From contig NZ_MUIN01000006.1 of NCBI RefSeq assembly GCF_002080045.1, positions 83,387 to 147,386 on the forward strand: a stretch of DNA of 64,000 nt, given 5' to 3'. Under the pieces are notes generated by a model. The model did no database searches. It had not been told where the DNA came from and saw only the letters and a program-made list of their open reading frames with translations. The position numbers and the translations under genes are program-made. This stretch comes from Pseudomonas sp. Bc-h (GTDB lineage Bacteria > Pseudomonadota > Gammaproteobacteria > Pseudomonadales > Pseudomonadaceae). Below, in pieces: positions 38,376 through 45,862 of the stretch. The stretch's first letter is position 1; the number at the start of each line of letters is the position of its first letter.

Positions 38376-39042
38376 GACGGCTCTCCAGCACATAGCCCAT
38401 CCCACGGATGGTGTGCAGCAGTTTCTGTTCGAACGGGCCGTCGAGTTTGGCGCGCAGGCGCTTGATTGCCACCTCCACGACGTTGGCGTCACTGTCGAAA
38501 TTGATGTCCCAGACCATCTCGGCAATCGAGGTCTTGGAGAGGATTTCTCCATGGCGCCGGGCCAGCACGCTGAGCAGCGAAAACTCTTTGGCGGTCAGGT
38601 CCAGGCGGGCTCCCGAGCGGGTCGCCTTGCGGCTGATCAGGTCGATCCAAAGATCGGCGATGCTGATCTGAACCGGTTCATGGCCGCCACTGCGTCGGGT
38701 CAATGCTTGCAAACGAGCCACCAGTTCCAGAAACGAAAATGGTTTGCCCAGATAATCATCGGCGCCTTCACGCAAGCCGCGAATCCGATCGTCGACGTTC
38801 TCCCGAGCGGTGAGCATGATCACTGGCGTCTGCTTGCGCGCGCGCAGTGCCCGCAACACGCCATAACCGTCGAGGCCGGGCAGCATGACGTCGAGGATGA
38901 TCACCCCGTATTCGCTCTCCAGGGACATGTGCAGGCCTTCGATGCCATCCCGGGCAACGTCCGTGGTGTAACCCTGTTCGGTCAGACCGCGATGCAGATA
39001 GTCCGCGGTTTTCTCTTCGTCTTCGATAATCAGGACACGCAT
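38365..39042 (-). CDS. OmpR-family response regulator (CopR/CzcR/IrlR-like)
   Basis: A 225-residue transcription factor. The receiver domain has the acidic pocket IIEDEE, phospho-Asp51 in IILDVMLPGLDG and Lys in YLGKPFSFLEL (about 101). The C-terminal winged helix runs from about 130, with DLTAKEFSLLSVLARRHGEILSKTSIAEMVWDINFDSDANVVEVAIKRLRAKL. The DANVVEVAIKRLR recognition helix is typical of the heavy-metal response regulator subgroup. It follows the RND pump gene by 24 bases and overlaps the kinase gene, so the system probably autoregulates the whole pump operon. Confidence 0.93.
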   Translation of the reverse strand: MRVLIIEDEEKTADYLHRGLTEQGYTTDVARDGIEGLHMSLESEYGVIILDVMLPGLDGYGVLRALRARKQTPVIMLTARENVDDRIRGLREGADDYLGKPFSFLELVARLQALTRRSGGHEPVQISIADLWIDLISRKATRSGARLDLTAKEFSLLSVLARRHGEILSKTSIAEMVWDINFDSDANVVEVAIKRLRAKLDGPFEQKLLHTIRGMGYVLESRRVE

Positions 39043-39066
39043 CGGTCCACTCTCACTTTTCCGTGC

Positions 39067-42000
39067 TTACTTTTCAGTAGCGAGTATTGCCGCAGGTTTC
39101 TTGGCCGTTGAAGGCGGGGTCGGTGTGGCCGTTGGATGTCTGCGATGGAAAATCCGTTCCAGCTGCAGATAAATCACTGGCGTGGTGAACAGCGTAAGGG
39201 CCTGGCTCACCAGCAGACCGCCGACTACCGCGATACCCAACGGCTGACGCAACTCGGCACCGACACCATAGCCGAGCATCAGCGGCAGAGCACCGAGCAA
39301 CGCCGCCAGTGTGGTCATGATGATCGGCCGAAACCGCGTCAGACAGGCCTCATAGATCGCATCTTGTGGAGAAAGCCCGCGATGGCGCTGGCCTTCCAGT
39401 GCGAAATCGACCAGCAGGATGCCGTTCTTCTTGACGATACCGATCAGCAGCACGATACCGATCAGGCCCATGATCGAGAAATCCTGGCCCATCAGCCACA
39501 GCAGCAACAGTGCGCCGATACCCGCAGAGGGCAGGGTGGAAATGATCGTCAGCGGGTGAACGAAGCTTTCATAAAGCACACCCAGAATGATGTACACCGC
39601 CACCAGCGCCGCCAGAATCAGCCACGGCTGGTTGGCCAGCGAACTCTGGAACGCCTGGGCCGCGCCCTGGAAGTTACCGATGATGGCGGCAGGCATGCCG
39701 ATTTCGTTCTTGGCTTGATCGAGCATCACCACGGCGTCGCCCAGGGCAACGCCGGCCGACAGGTTGAACGACAGATTGGCGGCCGGGAACATGCCGTCAT
39801 GAGCAATTGACAGTGGACCCATCTTCGGCGCCCCGACCTTGGCCAGCGCCGACAGCGGCACCATTTCGTTGGTCAACGGTGAACGCAGGTAGAAATAGTT
39901 GAGGCTTTCGGCCTTGCCGCGTTGCGACGGATCCAGTTCGAGGATGACCTTGTACTGATTGATATCGGTTTGGTACTCGTTGATCTGCCGTTGGCCGAAC
40001 GCGTCATACAGTGCCTGATCCACATCGGCGGTGGTCAGGCCGAAACGCGCGGCGGCACTGCGGTCGATGTCCAGATGCGTCACGCTGCCACCTAGCTGCA
40101 GGTCGTTGGAGAGGTCGCGGAAGGCTGAAATCGACTTCAGTTTTTCCGTGAGCTTTTGCGTCCACTCGTTCAGCAGCGCGCCGTTGTTGCTCTTGAGCAC
40201 GTATTGGTACTGCGCGCGGCTCGGGCCGGAGCTCAGGTTGATGTCTTGCCCTGCGCGCAGGTACAGCACGATGCCCGGTATCTTCGCCAGTTTCGGTCGG
40301 ATACGGTCGATGAACTGGCTGGCGGACACGTCGCGATCCTCGCGATCTTTCAGGGCGATCCAGACACGGCCGTTGGCGATGGTCTGGTTACTGCCGCTGA
40401 CGCCCACCGAATGGGAAAACGCCTTGACTGCCGGATCGGCGCCTATGATCTTCGCGAGTTGTTTATGCTTCTCCACCATATCCGGGTAGGAAATATCCGC
40501 CGCCGCCTCACTGGTCCCCAGCACCATGCCGGTGTCCTGAACCGGAAAGAAGCCTTTGGGGATCAGCACGTAACCGGCCACCGCCAGCACCAGGGTCAGG
40601 CCGAAAATGCCCAGCATCATGCGCTGATGGGCGAGGGCATAGCGCACCCCCCGGGCGTAATGCGCCAGCAGTTTTTCGCCGAAGCCCGGGTTGGCGTGAG
40701 CATCGTGTTTGGGCGCGCGCATGAACAGCGCGGCCAACGTCGGTGCCAACGTCAGCGAAACCAGCACTGAAATCAAAATAGTCGACGTCGCGGTGAGGGC
40801 AAACTCCTTGAACAACCGACCCACCACACCGCCCATGAACAGCAGCGGAATGAAGGCAGCGATCAGCGAAAAGCTGATGGACACCACGGTGAAACCGATC
40901 TCGCCCGCCCCCTTGATCGCCGCATCGCGCATGCTCTCGCCGGCTTCCAGATGCCGATGAATGTTCTCCACCACCACGATGGCATCGTCGACCACAAAAC
41001 CGACCGCCACCACGATCGCCACCAGCGTCAGGTTGTTCAGGCTGAATCCCAGCACGTACATGAGCGCGAAACTGGCGACCAGCGATACGCCCAGCACCGC
41101 TGTCACGATCAGGGTCGCCGACAGCTGGCGCAGGAACAGCGCCATCACGGCGATGACCAGCACGATGGCGATCAGCAGAGTCATCTCCACTTCATGCAAT
41201 GAAGCACGAATGGTCTTGGTCCGGTCGCTGAGCACTGACACGTCGACCGAAGCAGGCAGCATTTCCTGCAAGCGCGGTAGCTCGCCGAGCACGCGGTCGA
41301 CGGTCTCGACGATATTGGCCCCAGGCTGGCGAAAGACCACGATGTTCACGCCTTGCTGATTACCCGACCATGCCTTCACGTAGGCATTTTCCGAACCGTC
41401 GATGACCTTGGCGACGTCGCGCAGGTGGACAGGCGCGCCATCCTTGTAGGAAACGATCAACTGGTCGTAATCCTTGGCCTGAAACAACTGGTCGTTGGAC
41501 GCCAGGGTGGAAACACTGTCCTTGCCATACAGCGCGCCTTTGGCCAGGTTCAGGCTGGTCTGTTGCAGCGTTGCACGCAGGTCCGCGAGGGTCAGGCCGA
41601 TGGAGGCGAGTTTTTCCGGCGCAGCCTGCACCCGAATGGCCGGGCGTCGCTGGCCGGTGATAGAGACTTGTCCCACGCCGTTGATCTGACTCAACTGGCG
41701 CGCCAGCAGGGACTCGGTGACGTCGCTCAGCTCAGTGGCCGGCATCAGGTTGGAGCTGACGCTGAGAATCAGCACCGGGCTGTCGGCGGGATTGACCTTA
41801 CGCCAGGTGGGGGCGGTCGGCAGATCGGCGGGCAGGCGACCGGACGCCGTGTTGATCGCTGCCTGCACTTCCTGTGCAGCCGTATCGATACTCTTGTTCA
41901 AGACAAACTGCAGGGTCAGGTTGGTGGAGCCCAGTGCACTGCTCGACGTCATTTGGGTCATGCCGGGAATGGCACTGAACTGCACTTCGAGTGGCGTGGC

Positions 42001-42201
42001 CACGGATGACGCCATGGTCTCCGGACTGGCGCCGGGCAACGTCGCCGAGACCTGAATGGTCGGAAATTCGGCCTCAGGCAAAGGCGCCACAGGCAAGCGA
42101 GGAAAGGCGATACAGCCAAGCAGAACCAGGGCGAACGTCAGCAGGACCGTGGCAATCGGGTGATTCACGCACCACGCGGAAATCGATCCGTGACCTTTCA
42201 T
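39067..42201 (-). CDS. RND efflux pump, inner-membrane permease (HAE1/MdtBC-like)
   Basis: A 1044-residue proton-driven RND transporter with 12 predicted helices and two large periplasmic loops. It belongs to the hydrophobe/amphiphile exporter (drug) branch and resembles MdtB/MdtC and MuxB types. Landmarks: the N terminus NHPIATVLLTFALVLLG, GVGQVSITG (about 178) and the transmembrane-4 Asp pair in AVGFVVDDAIVVVENIHRHLE (about 405), essential for proton relay. The heavy-metal (CzcA) signature is not seen. Its ATG overlaps the stop of the adaptor gene (ATGA), so the two are coupled. No outer-membrane channel gene is in the operon, and TolC/OprM-type channels must come from elsewhere. Confidence 0.94.
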   Translation of the reverse strand: MKGHGSISAWCVNHPIATVLLTFALVLLGCIAFPRLPVAPLPEAEFPTIQVSATLPGASPETMASSVATPLEVQFSAIPGMTQMTSSSALGSTNLTLQFVLNKSIDTAAQEVQAAINTASGRLPADLPTAPTWRKVNPADSPVLILSVSSNLMPATELSDVTESLLARQLSQINGVGQVSITGQRRPAIRVQAAPEKLASIGLTLADLRATLQQTSLNLAKGALYGKDSVSTLASNDQLFQAKDYDQLIVSYKDGAPVHLRDVAKVIDGSENAYVKAWSGNQQGVNIVVFRQPGANIVETVDRVLGELPRLQEMLPASVDVSVLSDRTKTIRASLHEVEMTLLIAIVLVIAVMALFLRQLSATLIVTAVLGVSLVASFALMYVLGFSLNNLTLVAIVVAVGFVVDDAIVVVENIHRHLEAGESMRDAAIKGAGEIGFTVVSISFSLIAAFIPLLFMGGVVGRLFKEFALTATSTILISVLVSLTLAPTLAALFMRAPKHDAHANPGFGEKLLAHYARGVRYALAHQRMMLGIFGLTLVLAVAGYVLIPKGFFPVQDTGMVLGTSEAAADISYPDMVEKHKQLAKIIGADPAVKAFSHSVGVSGSNQTIANGRVWIALKDREDRDVSASQFIDRIRPKLAKIPGIVLYLRAGQDINLSSGPSRAQYQYVLKSNNGALLNEWTQKLTEKLKSISAFRDLSNDLQLGGSVTHLDIDRSAAARFGLTTADVDQALYDAFGQRQINEYQTDINQYKVILELDPSQRGKAESLNYFYLRSPLTNEMVPLSALAKVGAPKMGPLSIAHDGMFPAANLSFNLSAGVALGDAVVMLDQAKNEIGMPAAIIGNFQGAAQAFQSSLANQPWLILAALVAVYIILGVLYESFVHPLTIISTLPSAGIGALLLLWLMGQDFSIMGLIGIVLLIGIVKKNGILLVDFALEGQRHRGLSPQDAIYEACLTRFRPIIMTTLAALLGALPLMLGYGVGAELRQPLGIAVVGGLLVSQALTLFTTPVIYLQLERIFHRRHPTATPTPPSTAKKPAAILATEK

Positions 42202-43370
42202 TTCGACGCTCCAGCTGGCGCGCTGGCCACGTCAGCCAAGGTGTCTGTCGCATCAGCCTTGACCACCTCGATCTGCGTGCCGTTCTTGAGCCGCGACTGA
42301 CCGTCGCTGACCAGCACGTCGCCGGCGCTGACGCCGCTGATCAGCGTCAGGTTGCTGTCCTGATAGAGCACTTTGACGGGCACCACCTCGACCTTGTCAT
42401 CCTTGACGCGATAAACGTAGTGCTGGTCGATCCCACGCTGCACCACTTGTGGCGGTACCTTCAGCGCATCACGATCAATCGCCGTCTGGATACGCACCGT
42501 CACCAACTGGCCCGGCCAGAGTTTTTCTGCCGCGTTGTCGAAGGTGGCTTTGGCGCGGATGGTCCCGGTGGTGGCCGCTACCTGATTGTCGATCAGCGTC
42601 AGCCTGCCTTCGCCAAGCAACGTGCCGTTGGCCCCTTCGCCCAGATAGGCATTGACCTTGGCAGGCGTGGTGTCGGCCAAGAGATCATGCAGGGTTGGCA
42701 GCATCTGTTGCGGCAGGGAAAACTCTACGGAAACAGGGTCGATCTGAGTCACCGAGAACAGGCCCGTCGCATCGCTGACACGCAGGAAGTTGCCTTCGTC
42801 GACAGTCCGGATGCCGACACGACCGGTCACTGGAGAGCGAATCTGGGTGTAGGAAAGCTGCACTTGCGAAGCATTGATCGAGGCCTGATTGCCCTGCACG
42901 GTGGCCTTCAGCTGGTTAACCAGAGCCTGTTGCTGATCGTATTGCTGCTTCGAAATGCTGTTGTCGACCGTCAGCAGCTTGTAGCGTTTGAGGTCCACCT
43001 GCGCCACATCCAGCTGCGCCTCGCTCTGACTCAGTTGCGCCTTGGCTTGCTCCAGTGCGGCGCGGATCGAGCGGTCATCGATCGTCGCCAGCAGATCACC
43101 GGTTTTGACCTGCTGCCCTTCCTTCACCATCAGCTTTGTCAGGATGCCGTCTACCTGCGGGCGAATCACCACACTTTGCAGTGATAACACCGAACCGATA
43201 CCGGTGACGTAGCGGGGTACATCCTCTTTCACAACGTTGATCACCTGAACCGGCACCGCCACTGGCGCACTGACTTTTTTTGCAGTTGGGCGGGTCGCGA
43301 ACCAGGTACCGATTGCGATCAAGGCAACCAGCGCAGTAATGGCTATCACAGATTTTTTCTGTTTGTGCAT
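42198..43370 (-). CDS. RND efflux periplasmic adaptor (membrane fusion protein)
   Basis: A 390-residue adaptor that connects the RND pump to an outer-membrane channel. An N-terminal membrane anchor (about 7-26, VIAITALVALIAIGTWF) is followed by the biotinyl-lipoyl half motifs VIRPQVDGILTKLMVKEGQQVKTGDLLATID and YTQIRSPVTGRVGIRTVDEGNFL. A helical hairpin lies between them (about 110-160). Beta-barrel and membrane-proximal domains come after. There is no lipobox Cys, so the anchor is a helix. It is first in the four-gene operon; the promoter must lie in the 299 bases between it and the mini-pilin gene. Confidence 0.93.
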   Translation of the reverse strand: MHKQKKSVIAITALVALIAIGTWFATRPTAKKVSAPVAVPVQVINVVKEDVPRYVTGIGSVLSLQSVVIRPQVDGILTKLMVKEGQQVKTGDLLATIDDRSIRAALEQAKAQLSQSEAQLDVAQVDLKRYKLLTVDNSISKQQYDQQQALVNQLKATVQGNQASINASQVQLSYTQIRSPVTGRVGIRTVDEGNFLRVSDATGLFSVTQIDPVSVEFSLPQQMLPTLHDLLADTTPAKVNAYLGEGANGTLLGEGRLTLIDNQVAATTGTIRAKATFDNAAEKLWPGQLVTVRIQTAIDRDALKVPPQVVQRGIDQHYVYRVKDDKVEVVPVKVLYQDSNLTLISGVSAGDVLVSDGQSRLKNGTQIEVVKADATDTLADVASAPAGASK

Positions 43371-43669
43371 ACAGGGATAACGCCAGCGAATATGTGGAGG
43401 GCGGATAATCGAGAGCCTCCTTTATAACCCCTCGACCCGGTCAGCAAAATGACTGCTACCTGTCAATATTGTCAGCTGGGGAAGGGCGGAGGATGGAGTG
43501 GCGTAAAGAAAACGCGCAACGGGGCGATAGAAATCAGGAAGGCATGATTTTCGAGGCGCGCGATGCCTCGGTCTCCGGATAAATCCTACAGAGATTGTCG
43601 TGAATTCTTGTCGGCTGTCCCAGGCTCGACTTAACTTCTATAAGCGAGTGTTCACTCCGGAGTATGGCG
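43371..43669. other. Divergent intergenic region, pump operon / mini-pilin
   Basis: About 300 bases between divergent genes. It should contain the promoters for the efflux operon and for the mini-pilin. I do not find a convincing sigma-70 pair or a clear direct-repeat box for the response regulator. A CGGAGT ribosome site lies seven bases before the mini-pilin ATG. Confidence 0.4.
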
Positions 43670-43999
43670 ATGAAAAGCAAGAAGACTGTTTCGATGTTTT
43701 TTTCGATCGCATTAATCGGGGCCTGCGTTCTGGGCGGATCAGCCGCCTCGGCGAAGGAGAATGTCTTGATGTTCCACGGACACCTCGTCAACGCGGGTTG
43801 CGACGCCAAGGTCATCGGGGCGGGCATTCAGCAGCACGATCTGAAGGCACTCAAGATCAATCCCGTTCTCAGCATCGGTCTGGTCAACCATGACGACGCT
43901 TGCGACGGCGCCGCAGTGCCAGTGTCTACCGCTTACGCCGAACACATTTCCATCTCCGCAGATCTGCGCGGCGGTGTCGTGACATTGACTTACCAGTAA
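43670..43999 (+). CDS. Short secreted pilin-like protein (mini-pilin)
   Basis: A 109-residue exported protein. The signal peptide (MKSKKTVSMFFSIALIGACVLGGSAASA) is followed by KENVLMFHGHLVNAGCDAKV, which lines up with the mature start of the major pilin 0.4 kb downstream (GKLIFNGTLTDISCDVSAG). The end, GGVVTLTYQ, has the penultimate Tyr and alternating pattern of the last pilin strand. A second Cys lies in DDACDG. The middle of a normal pilin is missing, so the mature chain has only about 80 residues. LIGAC could also serve as a lipobox. The ATG at 43670 is preferred over 43664 because of ribosome-site spacing. A terminator follows. A role as a minor subunit or usher plug is inference. Confidence 0.7.
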   Translation: MKSKKTVSMFFSIALIGACVLGGSAASAKENVLMFHGHLVNAGCDAKVIGAGIQQHDLKALKINPVLSIGLVNHDDACDGAAVPVSTAYAEHISISADLRGGVVTLTYQ

Positions 44000-44034
44000 C
44001 TCACTTCAAACGCGCGAGGTGCGGCGCACGAAGA

Positions 44035-44069
44035 GCCGCCCGGTTGCTTGCGCCCGGGCGGCTTTTTTC
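44035..44069 (+). terminator. Intrinsic terminator after mini-pilin
   Basis: GCCGCCCGG (44035-44043) pairs perfectly with CCGGGCGGC (44054-44062) around a ten-base loop, followed by TTTTTT. It ends the mini-pilin transcript, so the major pilin 0.27 kb downstream needs its own promoter or readthrough. Confidence 0.88.
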
Positions 44070-44334
44070 TGCCTGCGATTCGGTGACCCGTATCAATTCT
44101 GACAATTTGCCCGCAAAGGTTGGCCCAACCTTTTTTTTGGCGACTCCCCGCCAGACCACGTGATTTCCGGGCGCTGTCATCGCTCTGTCATTTCCTACGG
44201 AAAATTCTTGCGCATCTCACTGTCGTTTCTGCACGTTCAAGGTAGAAAGCCTGACAGCCGTTAATCGACGTCCCACTTATAGTTCTCGCCGTCCTCTTGG
44301 GCACACACGAATTGACACAAGGAACGTCGTTAAC
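44070..44334 (+). promoter_or_regulatory. Leader region of the fimbrial operon
   Basis: A 265-base non-coding stretch between the mini-pilin terminator and the major pilin. It is AT-richer than the surroundings in places (for example TTTTTTTTGGCG near 44130) and must hold the fimbrial operon promoter. I cannot assign a -35/-10 pair or flanking invertible repeats that would signal phase variation. AAGGAA lies 11 bases before the pilin ATG. Confidence 0.4.
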
Positions 44335-44916
44335 ATGAAAAAGATTTCTCTTTCTCTGGCTGTCGTGGCCGCAATGGGTCTTGGCCTGGCGGGGACTGCC
44401 AACGCTGCAAACAACGGCAAGTTGATCTTCAACGGTACGCTCACCGACATTTCCTGCGACGTGTCTGCCGGTGCCGGCGCGAGCCCGGGTAACAATCCAG
44501 GCGACATCAACGTCGATCTGGGTAACGTCTCGTTCTCGGACATCGGCGACTTCGCCGCGGGGAAACTCGAAACTGCGTCGCCAATCCAGTTGCTGGTCAA
44601 CTGCACCGGTGGTGCCAGTCAATACAGTCAGGTGAGCATGCGCTTCATTGCGCGTCAGGGTAGCGGTCTGGATAACCTCGATCAACGACTGCTGCGCACT
44701 ACCGGCGCAGCGGACGGTGTAGGTATCGGCCTGATCAACGCTGCCGATCAGCTGATGGATCTCAGTGGTAATGAAACCATCAACGCGGCACTCGAGGGAA
44801 CCGGCGATGCCAAAACTGCCGAACTGAACTTCGGCGCCGTGTACGTCCTCAACTCCGCGACCACCAATCCTGGTAACGCAGATGGCTTCCTGCCCTTCGT
44901 GATGGACTATCAGTGA
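44335..44916 (+). CDS. Chaperone-usher fimbrial major subunit (pilin)
   Basis: A 193-residue type 1-like pilin. The signal peptide MKKISLSLAVVAAMGLGLAGTANA is cleaved before ANNGKLIFNGTL. The immunoglobulin-like pilin fold is indicated by Cys in TDISCDVSAG and Cys in LLVNCTGG, which form the usual disulfide. The last strand FLPFVMDYQ, with penultimate Tyr, is recognised by the chaperone. Subunits polymerise by donor-strand exchange at the usher. It is first of the operon pilin-chaperone-usher-chaperone-tip, resembling the Cup systems of P. aeruginosa, though I cannot assign a specific cup letter. Confidence 0.92.
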   Translation: MKKISLSLAVVAAMGLGLAGTANAANNGKLIFNGTLTDISCDVSAGAGASPGNNPGDINVDLGNVSFSDIGDFAAGKLETASPIQLLVNCTGGASQYSQVSMRFIARQGSGLDNLDQRLLRTTGAADGVGIGLINAADQLMDLSGNETINAALEGTGDAKTAELNFGAVYVLNSATTNPGNADGFLPFVMDYQ

Positions 44917-44974
44917 TTTAACAGGCAGGGCGAGCGCTCGCCCTGCCTACCTCTGAATTCAAGATGGTTCCTTC

Positions 44975-45730
44975 ATGTTTTCTAATCTTATCCGTCGATC
45001 GGCACGCTGGTTGTGCTCGGGACTGGCGCTGACGTTGGCCGCCCACGCTCAAGCCGGCATTGTGCTGAACACCACTCGTGTCATCTATCCGGCAACGGAC
45101 AAAGAGATCAGCCTGCAAGTGCATAACACCGGAGCGGGAGAAATCCTCGCGCAGTCGTGGCTGGAAACCGACGGAGAAAATGTATCGTCTGACACTCCGC
45201 CGTTTGCAATCACCCCCGCGCTTGCACGAATGCAGAGCAACGCCAGACAACTGATCAGGATCATCTATTCGGGAGAGGGCCTGCCCGCTGATCGTGAGTC
45301 CGTGCTCTGGCTCAACGTCCAGGAAATCCCGCAAACGGCCACCGAAAACCAGCTGCAGATCGCCATTCGCCAGCGAATCAAACTGTTCTTCCGACCCCAG
45401 GGCTTTACCGAGAATCCTCTGGAAGCCGCGCAAGCGTTGCAGTGGCAGCTTCGCGACGGCCAGCTTGAGGTCAGTAATCCCGGGCCCTACCACGTGTCGA
45501 TGATCAAGCTCGACGTCAGGCAACAAGGGCGTGTGCTGATTCAGCAAGACAGCCGGATGCTGGCTCCCCGGCAGCGGTTGCGATTGCCATTGAAGCAAAC
45601 AATCAAGGCCGGGCCTGTGGAGCTGGCATTCATCAGCATCAACGACTTCGGCGCTCAGGAATCCTACCGCGCCAACGTGCTTGGTGATCGAACCACAAAA
45701 GCCCGCAAGCTCGAGTCTCGTCCTGACTAG
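44975..45730 (+). CDS. Fimbrial periplasmic chaperone (first copy)
   Basis: A 251-residue PapD-like chaperone with a signal peptide ending AAHAQA. The conserved Arg that anchors the subunit carboxylate is in NTTRVIYPAT, and the Lys partner is in RQRIKLFFRP (about 132). The two immunoglobulin-like domains cover residues 30-150 and 155-235. It donates its G1 strand to pilins in the periplasm and hands them to the usher. It lies 58 bases after the pilin gene. A C-terminal charged extension (DRTTKARKLESRPD) is longer than usual. A small hairpin occurs between this gene and the usher. Confidence 0.93.
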   Translation: MFSNLIRRSARWLCSGLALTLAAHAQAGIVLNTTRVIYPATDKEISLQVHNTGAGEILAQSWLETDGENVSSDTPPFAITPALARMQSNARQLIRIIYSGEGLPADRESVLWLNVQEIPQTATENQLQIAIRQRIKLFFRPQGFTENPLEAAQALQWQLRDGQLEVSNPGPYHVSMIKLDVRQQGRVLIQQDSRMLAPRQRLRLPLKQTIKAGPVELAFISINDFGAQESYRANVLGDRTTKARKLESRPD

Positions 45731-45772
45731 CCATTGACGCGCTGGTCGGGATTTTCCTGTTGACCCTTTTTG

Positions 45773-45792
45773 AGCCGGACTTGATTCCGGCT
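45773..45792 (+). other. Small hairpin between chaperone and usher genes
   Basis: AGCCGGA and TCCGGCT form a 7-bp stem with a six-base loop in the 132-base gap before the usher. There is no T tract. It may lower usher expression relative to pilin and chaperone, which is usual stoichiometry for these operons. Confidence 0.35.
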
Positions 45793-45862
45793 TCAGCGTC
45801 GTCCGCCTGCATCAAGGGATTCGGCAGCGCATCGACACGCAGAATACGAGTGAAATCAGCTA

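Noticed and set aside
44070..44334. Invertible promoter (phase switch) before the pilin gene
   Set aside because: I looked for flanking inverted repeats around the leader and a recombinase gene nearby and found neither.
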